This document shows, one piece after another, positions 8,692 through 17,988 of a DNA stretch of 64,000 nucleotides (the stretch's first letter is position 1; each line of letters starts with the position of its first letter). The stretch covers positions 1,302,001 to 1,366,000 of the forward strand of contig CP090854.1 of NCBI GenBank assembly GCA_041879425.1, in the 5' to 3' direction. Both the position numbers and the translations under genes were made by a program. The DNA is from Vibrio pomeroyi (lineage in GTDB: Bacteria > Pseudomonadota > Gammaproteobacteria > Enterobacterales > Vibrionaceae). The notes below the pieces were generated by a model. It was not told the origin of the DNA. It searched no databases and worked only from the letters and a program-made list of their open reading frames with translations.

Positions 8692-8802
8692 CACTTCTTT
8701 TTCTCTTTTTAACTCAGACACTTTCTGCTTACTCAATGAAAGGAAATTGTTGCAGATGATAGGTTAATGCGGAGATAAATTCTACAGCGGTTAAGCTGGC
8801 GG

Positions 8803-8866
8803 CTTATTAGCTTATTAGCTTATTAGCTTATTAGCTTATTAGCTTATTAGCTTATTAGCTTATTAG
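8803..8866. repeat. Tandem repeat, eight perfect copies of an 8-bp unit
   Basis: Eight consecutive CTTATTAG units with no mismatch. It lies between the stop of the 73-residue gene (8876) and the start of the thiamine-binding-type gene (8691), both on the minus strand. Read on the minus strand the unit is CTAATAAG, giving stop codons in every frame. Confidence 0.97.
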
Positions 8867-8875
8867 CGTATTTTA

Positions 8876-9097
8876 CTACTTGCTACCCCAGTGGTCGCTA
8901 ACCCAACCACCTATGTGCTCATCAAAGTGGCTGCCACTGAATCTCTGGTTACGTTCAACCGAAGTATCGCAGTCATCTTTGTTATCTATAAGGGTTTGTA
9001 TGTAGTTTGCCATTGGGTCATTGCAACGTTGACGATCTCGGCGGGTTGCCACTTCCTTAATCAGTTGTAATCGATATGTAGAGCTAGCACGTTTCAT
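8876..9097 (-). CDS. 73-residue protein, function unknown
   Basis: I do not recognise this protein. The start is well supported: AGGAGG lies eight bases before ATG 9097, the best ribosome site in this part of the window. The product is hydrophilic and highly charged, with an Arg-rich stretch ATRRDRQRC near residues 17-25, two Cys and a His/Trp-rich end (HIGGWVSDHWGSK). There is no signal peptide or membrane segment. It stands alone between the helicase terminator and the 8-bp repeat array. Confidence 0.7.
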   Translation of the reverse strand: MKRASSTYRLQLIKEVATRRDRQRCNDPMANYIQTLIDNKDDCDTSVERNQRFSGSHFDEHIGGWVSDHWGSK

Positions 9098-9287
9098 TTC
9101 AATGACCTCCTGTTTTAGACACTAATAGAAAAATCTAGTTGCTAGATATAGGGGCGTCAACGTGATTTAAGAGTATTTTTTTTGAGCAACCAAGAATCAA
9201 TACGTTGGCATCATAATTCACAAAAGTGTCATTTAAGTTGGCATGTCTAGAGCAGTTTTTAGGTGTGATTTTATGTTTTGTTGCATA

Positions 9288-9313
9288 TAAAAAAGCCCAG
9301 TAAAAACTGAGCT
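9288..9313 (-). terminator. Terminator of the DEAD-box helicase gene
   Basis: On the minus strand AGCTCAGT, loop TTTT, ACTGGGCT, then TTTTTT. The stem has one G-T wobble. Confidence 0.8.
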
Positions 9314-9350
9314 AGTGATTCTATTTCTGGTTGCTTAGAGCTGTTTCTGG

Positions 9351-10589
9351 TTACTTTGAGCTGTTTGGTTTGCTCTTAAATTGTTTGATGCTCTTCTTCT
9401 TTGCTGTTCGTCGGTTGGCCATTTTGTCTTTTGGCGGACGCTTACGAGCTGTTGATTCTGATGCCGGTTTATCAGTTACAGGAAAACCTTCCAATGATTG
9501 TAACGGAAGTGGCTTATTGGTCAGAGTTCGAATCGCATTGAGGTACTCGTTTTCACTGTGGCTAACTAGCGAGATAGCACAGCCTGCGCTTCCTGCTCTC
9601 GCCGTTCTTCCTACGCGATGTACATAAGTTGCTGAGTGAGAAGGCAATTCAAAGTTGATCACAACAGGCAGCTGATCAATATGGATGCCACGAGCCATCA
9701 CATCGGTTGCGATTAGCACGCGAGTTTCGCCATTTTTGAAACTCTCTAATGCCTGCGCGCGCTCGTCTTGGCTCTTGTTGCCATGTAACGCACTCACGCT
9801 GATCTTAGCTTTGTTCAATCGCTTGGTTAATGCGTCTGCATTGTCTTTCGCACCAATAAAAACCAACACCTGTGGCCATTGGTTTTGATTAAGTAGGGCA
9901 ATCAGAGCTTGAGCCTTGCTGCCCTTGTTCACGAGATACAGTGTTTCTTCAATGGTTTCGACAACGCTGTTTTCTTGGTGAGTCGTGATCTTCTCTGGGT
10001 TTGATAAAAGCGTTTCAGCCTGATTAACCAATTCTGGAGGAAGTGTTGCTGAGAATAGCAGTGACTGGCGCTTCGCAGGCAGAGCTTCGGTGATCGCTTG
10101 AATGTCAGGCCAAAAGCCCATGTCGATTAATCGGTCTGCTTCATCAAGAACCAATGACACACATTGAGTTAACTCCAATTCGCCACTCTTGATAACAGCC
10201 AGCAAGCGCCCCGGTGTTGCGATAGCAAGCTGTGGCTTCGTTAATAATTGCTGCTGTTGGTCATCTGCATTTATACCACCCGTTAACGTAATCGTACTGA
10301 TATTAAGAGCCGTTGCGATCGGCTCTAAAGACTCAGCGACTTGAGACGCAAGTTCACGTGTTGGAACGATAACCAGCGCTTGCAGTTCATTTACATCATG
10401 GTTGATGTTGTTCAGCAAAGGTAAGCCAAACGCCAATGTTTTCCCGCTACCCGTTTGAGCCAAGGCCAGCACGTCTTTCCCTGCAATAATCGTAGGAATT
10501 ACCGCTTGTTGTATCTCTGTCGGTTTATCGAATTGAGATGGTATAGCTGCAGCGGTTTTTGCGTTAAGGGTTAGGTTATCAAATGACAT
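9351..10589 (-). CDS. DEAD-box ATP-dependent RNA helicase, RhlE-like
   Basis: This unwinds RNA duplexes using ATP. From ATG 10589 (412 residues) the motifs run in order: Q motif PTEIQQAVIP, motif I AQTGSGKT at 44-51, Ia PTRELA at 76-81, Ib TPGR at 125-128, II DEAD at 149-152, III SAT, then in the second lobe ATDVMARGIH and HRVGRTARAG. The C-terminal tail is short, Lys/Arg-rich and low-complexity, as in RhlE-type proteins that bind structured RNA or assembling ribosomes. A TTG at 10607 would add six residues. It is a single gene. The exact paralogue (RhlE, SrmB or other) is not decided. Confidence 0.92.
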   Translation of the reverse strand: MSFDNLTLNAKTAAAIPSQFDKPTEIQQAVIPTIIAGKDVLALAQTGSGKTLAFGLPLLNNINHDVNELQALVIVPTRELASQVAESLEPIATALNISTITLTGGINADDQQQQLLTKPQLAIATPGRLLAVIKSGELELTQCVSLVLDEADRLIDMGFWPDIQAITEALPAKRQSLLFSATLPPELVNQAETLLSNPEKITTHQENSVVETIEETLYLVNKGSKAQALIALLNQNQWPQVLVFIGAKDNADALTKRLNKAKISVSALHGNKSQDERAQALESFKNGETRVLIATDVMARGIHIDQLPVVINFELPSHSATYVHRVGRTARAGSAGCAISLVSHSENEYLNAIRTLTNKPLPLQSLEGFPVTDKPASESTARKRPPKDKMANRRTAKKKSIKQFKSKPNSSK

Positions 10590-10800
10590 AAATGAACCAA
10601 GTATCAAAAGGGAGGTGGAGTCTAACAGGGCTGCAAATGTTAGAAAATCAGTTTTGTAACGTTAGACCATAAACGCTCTTATTATATTCGCTAATTTCGT
10701 TTGTTAGCCATACGAGTTAATTAAACGTTGAGCATATTGTAATGGCATTGAATGGACGTACAATGACCGCCTCAAAAATGATACGTAAAAAGAGATAGAA

Positions 10801-11427
10801 ATGAGTTGGGATAGTATCTGGCTGTTCATTGTCATTGTGTTTTTTATTGCCATTATTCCTGGCCCTAACGCATTGTTAGTATTAAGCACTGCATTGACTC
10901 AAAGGAAGCTGTTCGCGTTTGTGAATGTGTTAGGTGTGTCTTGTGGTTTCTTTTTTCATGCTTTTATCTCAGCCAACGGTATAAGCCTGTTGCTGTCAAA
11001 AACACCAATGGCGTTTGAAGGATTGAAGTGGGCTGGGGTTTTGTATCTCATCTGGCTTGGTTACAACCATTTTCGATCGGCATTACGTGCGCAAGAGGGT
11101 GTGCTTTCTGTAGTGAGTGCATCTGGGAGTAAGCTATATCATCAGTTCTTAAAGGGGCTATTGACCAATCTACTTAACCCTAAAATTGTGCTGTTTTACC
11201 TCTCGATATTCCCTCAGTTCGTTACCACAGACGCGATTGTGTCAGACAGCCTAATGCTTGGTGGGATTCAAGCGATAGTGGTGTCGATGTGGTTCTTGGT
11301 CGTTATCTTAATGGCGGATACGTTTAAGCGTTTGTTGGTTCAAAAGCGTACCTCGCAAATGATGAACATGGTTTGTGGTGTGTTGTTTGTGGGTTTCAGC
11401 ATTCAGCTGGCTTTGTTTCAGCTCTAG
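10801..11427 (+). CDS. LysE/RhtB family amino-acid exporter
   Basis: An inner-membrane exporter of 208 residues with about six transmembrane segments. The family mark IIPGPNALLVLSTALTQRK lies near the N-terminus, and GLLTNLLNPKIVLFYLSIFPQF matches the second conserved block. Substrates of such proteins are small amino acids or derivatives; this one is not predictable. GAGATAG precedes ATG 10801. It is divergent from the helicase gene and appears monocistronic. Confidence 0.9.
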   Translation: MSWDSIWLFIVIVFFIAIIPGPNALLVLSTALTQRKLFAFVNVLGVSCGFFFHAFISANGISLLLSKTPMAFEGLKWAGVLYLIWLGYNHFRSALRAQEGVLSVVSASGSKLYHQFLKGLLTNLLNPKIVLFYLSIFPQFVTTDAIVSDSLMLGGIQAIVVSMWFLVVILMADTFKRLLVQKRTSQMMNMVCGVLFVGFSIQLALFQL

Positions 11428-11676
11428 GTTTAAAGCTTGATAGAAGCGTTAACAGATACGACTCATATCTCACTTTTCACTGAATTTTAGGGAATCCTTG
11501 TCTCTCTGCATAAATGCCTAAAGCATTAGGTTATAAAGTCGATATAATAATCAGATATCAATTTGGTGAATATATTAATTTGAAGCCAAATTGATGATTA
11601 AGAAGGGCCATTGCTGATGATAACTGAAGCAAATGGTCAGCTCGCTTTAAAGAATAACAGAGACAGGGAGTCACTA

Positions 11677-12033
11677 ATGCGTGAAGAGTCATTCACCCAG
11701 AAACGCAAATATTACCGCTTAAAGTACCCTCAAAAGGCACGCCCGGTGATGCGAATTAAGGATGAGCTTTTTCATGTGAGTGAAGTGTCTGAAAAGGGCG
11801 TCCGCCTGATGATGCGTAACATCATTCCTGTTTATCGCGGCTTTTCAATGGCAGGCACTTTAAGGTTGCATGATAACAACAGTATCAATATTAGCGGTGC
11901 TGTATTGCGACAAGAAGGGGATGAAGTGATCGTTCAGTTATCACAAGGTCCAAGCTTTAAAGATATGGTGTCAGAACAACGCCACATTAGGCAAAGATAC
12001 CCAGTATTTTTTGCAAGCCTGAGAGTGGCATAG
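11677..12033 (+). CDS. PilZ-domain-like protein
   Basis: A 118-residue protein resembling a lone PilZ (c-di-GMP receptor) domain. The RxxxR-type element RKYYRLKYP sits at residues 11-19, and the second element reads HVSEVSEKGVRL, close to the D/NxSxxG consensus but with Ser-Glu in place of the usual Asp. Ligand binding is therefore plausible but not assured. I chose ATG 11677, with GGGAG upstream, because the domain starts right after it; in-frame starts at 11611 and 11617 remain possible. It lies near other genes relevant to surface attachment only at long range. Confidence 0.75.
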   Translation: MREESFTQKRKYYRLKYPQKARPVMRIKDELFHVSEVSEKGVRLMMRNIIPVYRGFSMAGTLRLHDNNSINISGAVLRQEGDEVIVQLSQGPSFKDMVSEQRHIRQRYPVFFASLRVA

Positions 12034-12087
12034 AAAGCTATTAAGTTAGATACCTTAAAGTTCGATTCTCTCATCAAAGCCGATATT

Positions 12088-12122
12088 AAAAAGCCCAGCA
12101 CTCTCACAAGTGCTGGGCTTTG
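12088..12122. terminator. Bidirectional terminator between convergent PilZ-like and carboxypeptidase genes
   Basis: AAAGCCCAGCACT at 12090-12102 pairs perfectly with AGTGCTGGGCTTT at 12109-12121, leaving a 6-base loop. Confidence 0.9.
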
Positions 12123-12174
12123 TTATATATGTAAGCAAACTAGCTATATGGACAAACTAAGGCGTTTAGTCTGT

Positions 12175-13299
12175 CTATAGTTCGTCTACTGTTGCCCAAA
12201 CTGCGGCTAGCATGTCGTGACCAAATGCAACGCTGCGCTCTGGAGACCAACCGTACAGTTCGTCAGCGTGGCTGATGTGATCTTTAAATGGCATCTCGAC
12301 TGTGTAAGCTAAACACTTGAACTGCTCACCAATCCAGTTTGTACCAACCGTCATATTCGCTTTGCCCGGTTCGTCTTTATCGTAACCAAACTCATCTTGG
12401 AACTCTGGCGTGATCGTCAGTAGTGCTTGCTTGAAGTGGTTCTCTAGTTTAGCGATACGCTCGTTGTATGAAGGCGTGCCTTCGCTACCTGCTACAAAGT
12501 TATATGGAATCGCTTCGTCACCGTGAATGTCTAGACAAAGGTCAACGCCCGTTTCTAGCATGCGCTCACGAACAAGGAATACTTCTGGGCTACGTTCCAT
12601 AGAAGGTGATTGCCATTCACGGTTCAGGTTAACGCCAATCGCGTTAGTACGTAGGTGACCGCGGATGCTGCCATCTGGGTTCATGTTAGGAACCACGCGG
12701 AAAACAACGCTGTCTAGCAGAGAACGACCAACTGTGTCCGTTTCATCAAGCAGACGTTGAAGAAGGCCTTCGATCAACCATTCAGCCATAGTCTCGCCAG
12801 GGTGTTGGCGACCAATAACCCAAATGTTTTTCTTCTCTTCACTTGGCTCACCAATGGTTAGCAAAGTGATGTCATTGTTATCTAGCGTGTGGCCCAGAGT
12901 TTCAAGCTTACAAGCTGGGTGCGTTTGCGCGCTGTGTAGAAGATCTTGGTGACGATCGTATGAGTACGGTGCGAAGTACGCGAAGTACATTGAATCGTGC
13001 TCAGGAATGATGTCGAAGCTCAGTGTGTCACCATCGAACTGAGATGGAATACGGAACCACTCTTCGCGGTCGTACGATGCAACCACATCGTAATCTTTCC
13101 AGCCTTCAGGGTATGCAGACGTTGCCAGTTGACCGATTTCAAAGTGGTGTGCTTGTTGAGCATCGCTTTCTAAACGGAAGTGGAACCACTGAGAGATTTC
13201 AGTCTGGTTGTCTGCTGGGATAGTCAGTTGAATGTTTTGTGGTGAATCTGCTGAAACGACGTGAATATTGCCGCTTTCGAAATTGCTGAAAATTTTCAT
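12175..13299 (-). CDS. M14-family zinc carboxypeptidase, cytosolic carboxypeptidase type
   Basis: A 375-residue metallocarboxypeptidase of the M14 cytosolic (CCP/Nna1-like) subgroup. Zinc ligands are His166 and Glu169 in RQHPGETMAEW and His259 in CLDIHGDE; the catalytic Glu is at 335 in YTVEMPFK, and the substrate-binding Arg region is HLRTNAIGVNLNREW. An N-terminal beta-sandwich of about 130 residues precedes the catalytic domain, as in CCPs. There is no signal peptide, so it should act in the cytoplasm. In eukaryotes these enzymes trim glutamates; bacterial substrates are poorly known. ATG 13299 starts the conserved KIFSNFESGNI block; the longer frame to 13362 is unsupported. Confidence 0.88.
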   Translation of the reverse strand: MKIFSNFESGNIHVVSADSPQNIQLTIPADNQTEISQWFHFRLESDAQQAHHFEIGQLATSAYPEGWKDYDVVASYDREEWFRIPSQFDGDTLSFDIIPEHDSMYFAYFAPYSYDRHQDLLHSAQTHPACKLETLGHTLDNNDITLLTIGEPSEEKKNIWVIGRQHPGETMAEWLIEGLLQRLLDETDTVGRSLLDSVVFRVVPNMNPDGSIRGHLRTNAIGVNLNREWQSPSMERSPEVFLVRERMLETGVDLCLDIHGDEAIPYNFVAGSEGTPSYNERIAKLENHFKQALLTITPEFQDEFGYDKDEPGKANMTVGTNWIGEQFKCLAYTVEMPFKDHISHADELYGWSPERSVAFGHDMLAAVWATVDEL

Positions 13300-13437
13300 T
13301 GTAGTTTTTATCTCGTAGTTGAGTTGCCGTAAGACTAGCACACTTTTTTTCGAGCAAACCACTAACTAAATCGTAATGAGATGTTATTTCAACTATCTAC
13401 TTTTTCGTTGTCTATTTTTGAACAACCCACTTTCCAA

Positions 13438-13713
13438 CTATCGACGCTGGCAAGTGGTACACCCACGACAGGCAGAACGTGTGTGGCGATCTAACTTGCT
13501 ACGCTGCACCTTGCAATAAGCGTTTTTTAGCGCTCTTCGTCCAGAAAACCAATCATCAGGTTTCGCAAGAATCAGATAACCATTAAATCGTTTAACGAGT
13601 TCGATTCTGTTTTGCTCGATGAACTTGCTATCAAACCCAATTTCAAAGTAATCAAGCGCTTGTTCGATGGAGGTGAAACTCGCTATTTTTTGCTGGAATT
13701 CTGTCTGGTTCAT
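13438..13713 (-). CDS. NifW-like protein (nitrogenase-stabilising family) without nif neighbours
   Basis: A 91-residue protein whose N-terminal 50 residues (FTSIEQALDYFEIGFDSKF, then RIELVKRFNGYL) resemble the NifW family pattern of a short acidic helix followed by an N-R-hydrophobic-x2-LKRF-x2-YL segment. NifW protects nitrogenase from oxygen in diazotrophs, but no nif gene is in the window. The C-terminus carries CRGCTTC, a CxxCxxC cluster at 82-88 that could bind metal. ATG 13713 is the only good start. The match is by eye and the role here is unknown. Confidence 0.65.
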   Translation of the reverse strand: MNQTEFQQKIASFTSIEQALDYFEIGFDSKFIEQNRIELVKRFNGYLILAKPDDWFSGRRALKNAYCKVQRSKLDRHTRSACRGCTTCQRR

Positions 13714-14019
13714 GGAGTGAAGAGTTTATGAAAAGAGTTAACCGACATTGTATGAGATTTACAATTTACTTCTTTGATTTGGGAGCGAGTTTAGCGTCTT
13801 TATTGTTGGATTAATCAGTTATTGGAACTTAATGTGAGTCTTGTATTTGTTGGGTGATTAGGTTGGTGGGGCGCTAATTTTTCAAAGTAACATCAAGCTC
13901 TCAGAAAGGTTCATTTTTTGTTCCTCAGGTTGCGATTGATGATCCAAATCAAACGGAACTACCCCTAAAGTACTATTCTGATCGCAATTGTAACCAATTG
14001 TTGAAGATGATTAAAAATT
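13714..14019. other. Upstream region of torYZ
   Basis: No gene is visible in these 306 bp. The region should contain the torYZ promoter. An FNR-like site is at 13939-13952. A heptamer TACCCCT at 13970-13976 resembles a NarL/NarP half-site but has no well-placed partner. Confidence 0.5.
13939..13952. promoter_or_regulatory. FNR-like binding site
   Basis: ATGAT-CCAA-ATCAA matches the FNR consensus TTGAT-N4-ATCAA with one mismatch. It is 68 bp upstream of an anaerobic-respiration gene pair, where an FNR activator site would be expected. Confidence 0.4.
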
Positions 14020-15114
14020 ATGACAATAAAAAAACGTTATATCGCACTAATAGCGGCGGTTGGTATAGGCATTGGCTGGTTAACCTTAGGGGGAACTGCA
14101 GCTGTTATGCACTATACATCGAGCACTGAGTTTTGTGTTTCTTGCCACACGATGGAAGCACCCCACAAAGAGTATCAAGGTTCAGTTCACTTCAGTAACG
14201 CAAAAGGCATTCGAGCTGAATGTGCCGATTGCCACATCCCAACGGATCCGATTGACTATGTGATCACCAAAGTAAGAGCGTCTAAAGACATCTACCACGA
14301 ATTCATCTCAGGTAAGATCGACACGCCTGAAAAATATGAAGCACACCGTGAAGAGATGGCTGAAACAGTATGGGCTCAATTCCGTGAAAATGATTCAGCG
14401 ACGTGTCGCTCTTGTCACGATTTCGATGCAATGGAAGAGTTTGAGCAATCTCGTGATGCGGTGAAAATGCACGCTTACGGGAAAGAGAACAACCAAACGT
14501 GTATCGACTGTCATAAAGGCGTCGCTCACTTTGCCCCTGAAGCTCAACTAGACAGCAAAGCCTTCGATACCTTGATTGCATTTACTAAAACTACCGCATC
14601 TGATGCAAAAGTGGTTTACCCAGTTACTGATATCGCGATGGGTGAATTTGGTAACCTAAACCCGACAGCAAAACTAGAAGTGATTAAAGCGGAAGGCGAC
14701 AACCGTACTGTGACTTTGAATGCATTCCAAATGAAAGGCGCAGAGCAAGTGCTTTACTTCGGTGAAGGTCAGCGTGCAATCGTTGCGACACTAACAGACA
14801 AAGGTCAAGAAGCACTAACTACTGGTGAATACGAAGCCGATGCTTATGGTAACGAGTGGCGTTCTGTTGCGTTAACGGGTGACATTACTGCGCCAGTTGT
14901 CGATAGCCTAGACCCAATCTGGTCTTACGCAGAAGAGTTAGACAACGTCTACTGTTCGACTTGTCACGCAAAAATTCCTGGTGAGCACTTCACTGTTAAC
15001 GCTTGGGGACCAGTAGCTAAAGGTATGGGAGCTCGTACAGATATCTCAGAACAAAACCTTGAACTTCTGACTAAGTACTTCCAAAACCACGCGAAAGACG
15101 TTGTTGGCCACTAA
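14020..15114 (+). CDS. torY: Pentahaem c-type cytochrome TorY (NapC/NirT family)
   Basis: Membrane-anchored cytochrome that passes electrons from menaquinol to the periplasmic reductase encoded next. One N-terminal transmembrane helix (about 7-30) is followed by four CxxCH haem sites at residues 39, 68, 129 and 161, the NapC/NirT part, and a fifth at 312 in the C-terminal domain. The 364-residue length fits TorY (about 366) better than TorC (about 390). The gene lies 16 bp before the reductase gene. Anaerobic control by FNR is suggested by the upstream site. Confidence 0.93.
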   Translation: MTIKKRYIALIAAVGIGIGWLTLGGTAAVMHYTSSTEFCVSCHTMEAPHKEYQGSVHFSNAKGIRAECADCHIPTDPIDYVITKVRASKDIYHEFISGKIDTPEKYEAHREEMAETVWAQFRENDSATCRSCHDFDAMEEFEQSRDAVKMHAYGKENNQTCIDCHKGVAHFAPEAQLDSKAFDTLIAFTKTTASDAKVVYPVTDIAMGEFGNLNPTAKLEVIKAEGDNRTVTLNAFQMKGAEQVLYFGEGQRAIVATLTDKGQEALTTGEYEADAYGNEWRSVALTGDITAPVVDSLDPIWSYAEELDNVYCSTCHAKIPGEHFTVNAWGPVAKGMGARTDISEQNLELLTKYFQNHAKDVVGH

Positions 15115-15130
15115 TAGTAAGGAATAAAAA

Positions 15131-17584
15131 ATGACAGATATTACACGTCGCGGATTTTTAAAAGGCACAGGTATCACTGCTGGTGCGATGGCGTTTACGT
15201 CGTTCTCTCCAATGTCAGTCGCTTCGTCAAACACGCGTGGTAAAGGTGTTCTAACGGCTGGTCGCATGGGACCAATGCTGTGTGAAGTGAAAGATGGCAA
15301 GTTAGTGTCGACAACGAATGCGGTACCTCAAACCGTTTTCAACAGCCTTCAAACAACAGGTCCAGATCAAGTACACACCAAAGCGCGTATTAAATACCCT
15401 ATGGTGCGCAAGAGCTACTTAGAGAACCCGTTAGCACCTAAAGCAGAGCGCGGTAGCGATGAGTTTGTTCGCGTATCTTGGGAAGAAGCGTACAAACTAA
15501 TACACGAACAGCACATGCGTATTCGTGCAAATAACACCCCAGATGCAATTTTTGCAGGTTCATATGGCTGGCGTTCTAGTGGTGTGCTTCATAAGGCACA
15601 GACTTTACTTCAGCGTTACATGGGGATGGCTGGTGGTTACTCCGGTCACATGGGTGATTACTCAACAGGTGCTGCTCAGGTCATCATGCCGCACGTGGTG
15701 GGCTCGATTGAAGTATATGAGCAACAAACAACGCACCCAATGGTGCTAGAACACAGTGATGTAGTTGTGCTTTGGGGCCTAAACCCAATGAACACTTTGA
15801 AGATCGCTTGGAGTTCTACAGACTGCTCAGGCTTAGAGTTCTTCCATCAGTTGAAGAAGTCGGGCAAAACGGTTATCGCTATCGACCCAATGCGTTCTGA
15901 AACTATCGAGTTCTTTGGCGACAACGCTGAGTGGATTGCTCCACATCCAATGACTGATGTTGCGATGTTGATGGGTATTGCTCATACATTAGTAATCAAA
16001 GGTAAACACGACCGAACGTTCATTGACAAATACACGACAGGCTATGATGTTTTCGAAGATTACCTGATGGGTAAAGAAGACGGCGTAGTGAAAGACGCAC
16101 AGTGGGCGTCAAGCGTGTGTGGTGTGCCAGCTAAACAGCTTGAATTACTGGCTGATATTTTCAGCAGCAACCGCACAATGTTGATGGCAGGTTGGGGTAT
16201 TCAGCGTCAACAGTTTGGTGAGCAACGCCACTGGATGTTAGTGACTCTTGCTGCAATGCTTGGTCAGATTGGTTTGCCAGGTGGTGGTTTCGGCTTCTCT
16301 TACCACTATTCTAATGGCGGTAACCCATCTCGCGATGCTGGTGTATTGCCTGCAATGTCTGCATCTTTAGGTGCTGTAGCAGGTAGTGATGAACGAGGTT
16401 GGTCAGCGACGGGTAAGGTGATTAATTCATTCCCTGTTGCTCGTATTGTAGAAGCCCTAGAAAATCCGGGCAAAGCGTACAAGCATAATGGCCATGATCG
16501 TGTGTTCCCAGATATCAAAATGATCTGGTGGGCGGGCGGTGGTAATTTTACTCACCATCAAGACACGAACCGCTTAATCAAAGCGTGGCAGAAACCGGAA
16601 TTGGTTGTTATTTCTGAAATCTACTGGACCGCAGCTGCGAAGCATGCAGATATTGTTTTGCCTATTACAACATCGTTTGAACGTAATGACCTGACGATGA
16701 CTGGCGACTACAGTAACCAGCACCTAGTCCCAATGAAGAAAGCGGTTGAGCCACAAGGTGAAGCGCGTAATGACTTCGATGTATTTGCAGACATGGCAGA
16801 GCTGTTGGCTCCAGGTGGTCATGAAGTATACACCGAAGGCAAAACAGAAATGGAATGGTTGTACCAATTCTACAAAGCTGCTCAACAAGGTGGCCGCGCT
16901 GCACGCGTTGCTATGCCTAACTTCAGCAAGTTTTGGGAAGACAATCAACTGATCGAAATGAAGTGGAACGAGAAGAACGCACAGTTTGTTCGTTACGCTG
17001 ACTTCCGAGAGAATCCAATCATGAACCCACTAGGCACACCAAGTGGTAAGATTGAAATATTCTCGAAAACGATTGAAGGTTACCAACTAGACGATTGTCC
17101 AGCGCACCCTACTTGGTTAGAGCCGACAGAGTACACAGGTAATGCTAAAGATGGCGAACTGCAATTGATGACAGCGCACGCGGCGCACCGTCTACATAGT
17201 CAGTTCAACTACGCGAAGATTCGTGAAGAGTATGCGATCGCAGACCGCGAGCCGATTTCAATTCACCCTGAAGACGCAAAAGCGCGTGGCATTGAAACGG
17301 GTGATTTGGTTCGTGCACACAATGGTCGCGGCCAAGTATTGGTTGGTGCACTAGTGACAGATGGCATCAAACAAGGCTCTGTATGTATCCATGAAGGTGG
17401 TTGGCCAGATTTAGATAAAGATACAGGCCTATGTAAAAACGGCGGCTGTAACGTACTTACGTTGGATATTCCAACCTCTCGTTTGGCAAATGGTTGTGCA
17501 GCGAACTCTGCGCTTGTGAAAATTGAAAAATACACAGGCCCAGTATTAGAACTGACGGCATTTGATCCACCTAAAAATGGCTAA
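15131..17584 (+). CDS. torZ: Molybdopterin S-/N-oxide reductase TorZ (BisC/TorA family)
   Basis: Periplasmic bis-MGD molybdoenzyme that reduces TMAO or related S- and N-oxides, accepting electrons from TorY. The N-terminus carries a twin-arginine signal TRRGFLKG, followed by a hydrophobic stretch and ASS. There is no N-terminal Fe-S cysteine motif, as in the DMSO/TMAO reductase type. The probable molybdenum-ligating Ser is at about 178 in GDYSTGAAQ. The protein has 817 residues and the C-terminal cofactor-binding cap ([24 protein letters not shown]) is complete. Length and pairing favour TorZ over TorA. A strong terminator follows. Confidence 0.93.
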   Translation: MTDITRRGFLKGTGITAGAMAFTSFSPMSVASSNTRGKGVLTAGRMGPMLCEVKDGKLVSTTNAVPQTVFNSLQTTGPDQVHTKARIKYPMVRKSYLENPLAPKAERGSDEFVRVSWEEAYKLIHEQHMRIRANNTPDAIFAGSYGWRSSGVLHKAQTLLQRYMGMAGGYSGHMGDYSTGAAQVIMPHVVGSIEVYEQQTTHPMVLEHSDVVVLWGLNPMNTLKIAWSSTDCSGLEFFHQLKKSGKTVIAIDPMRSETIEFFGDNAEWIAPHPMTDVAMLMGIAHTLVIKGKHDRTFIDKYTTGYDVFEDYLMGKEDGVVKDAQWASSVCGVPAKQLELLADIFSSNRTMLMAGWGIQRQQFGEQRHWMLVTLAAMLGQIGLPGGGFGFSYHYSNGGNPSRDAGVLPAMSASLGAVAGSDERGWSATGKVINSFPVARIVEALENPGKAYKHNGHDRVFPDIKMIWWAGGGNFTHHQDTNRLIKAWQKPELVVISEIYWTAAAKHADIVLPITTSFERNDLTMTGDYSNQHLVPMKKAVEPQGEARNDFDVFADMAELLAPGGHEVYTEGKTEMEWLYQFYKAAQQGGRAARVAMPNFSKFWEDNQLIEMKWNEKNAQFVRYADFRENPIMNPLGTPSGKIEIFSKTIEGYQLDDCPAHPTWLEPTEYTGNAKDGELQLMTAHAAHRLHSQFNYAKIREEYAIADREPISIHPEDAKARGIETGDLVRAHNGRGQVLVGALVTDGIKQGSVCIHEGGWPDLDKDTGLCKNGGCNVLTLDIPTSRLANGCAANSALVKIEKYTGPVLELTAFDPPKNG

Positions 17585-17614
17585 TCTTTAACGAGAAATA
17601 GCTAATTGAACGAA

Positions 17615-17639
17615 GCCAGCCTAACCGCTGGCTTTTTTT
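17615..17639 (+). terminator. Terminator of torYZ
   Basis: GCCAGC, loop CTAACC, GCTGGC, then seven T. Confidence 0.9.
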
Positions 17640-17727
17640 ATGATCTTTTTTGCGATGTAGAGACTATTACTGTGTGTCGAGTAGACAACTGATAATAATC
17701 AACGACATCAAAGCAAGAGAGAAGCCC

Positions 17728-17940
17728 ATGAATCAGATAAACCCAAAGAAGTTATTTCGTAGCAAATGGACAGCCGTTAGCTCTGTGAAGAAAGAAAAGC
17801 ACTTCATGGTCACAGAAGTCGAATTCGATGAAGGGGAGGTTGTGCGCTGTATGATAGAGGCGGTCATGACCAAACGAGAAGAAGACATCAATTGGCGAGA
17901 GCTTACAGATAATCAAAATTGGCTTCCAGGCTGGAAGTAA
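17728..17940 (+). CDS. TIGR02450-type Trp-rich small protein
   Basis: A 70-residue protein with the features of the TIGR02450 tryptophan-rich family: NPKKLFRSKWTAV near the start, KHFMV then EFDEGEVV in the middle, and INWRELTDNQNWLPGW at the end. Function is unknown. I use ATG 17728, with GAGAAG upstream; the frame is open back to 17650 but that part is not conserved-looking. The gene is alone, convergent with the HAD phosphatase gene. Confidence 0.8.
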   Translation: MNQINPKKLFRSKWTAVSSVKKEKHFMVTEVEFDEGEVVRCMIEAVMTKREEDINWRELTDNQNWLPGWK

Positions 17941-17988
17941 AGCTGGAAACCTTTTGATTCAAAGCCGTTGATGATGGCGAACAGGTAT

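Noticed and set aside
8803..8866. CRISPR-like array
   Set aside because: Units are 8 bp, contiguous and without spacers; the same holds for the 7-bp array at 22896-22937.
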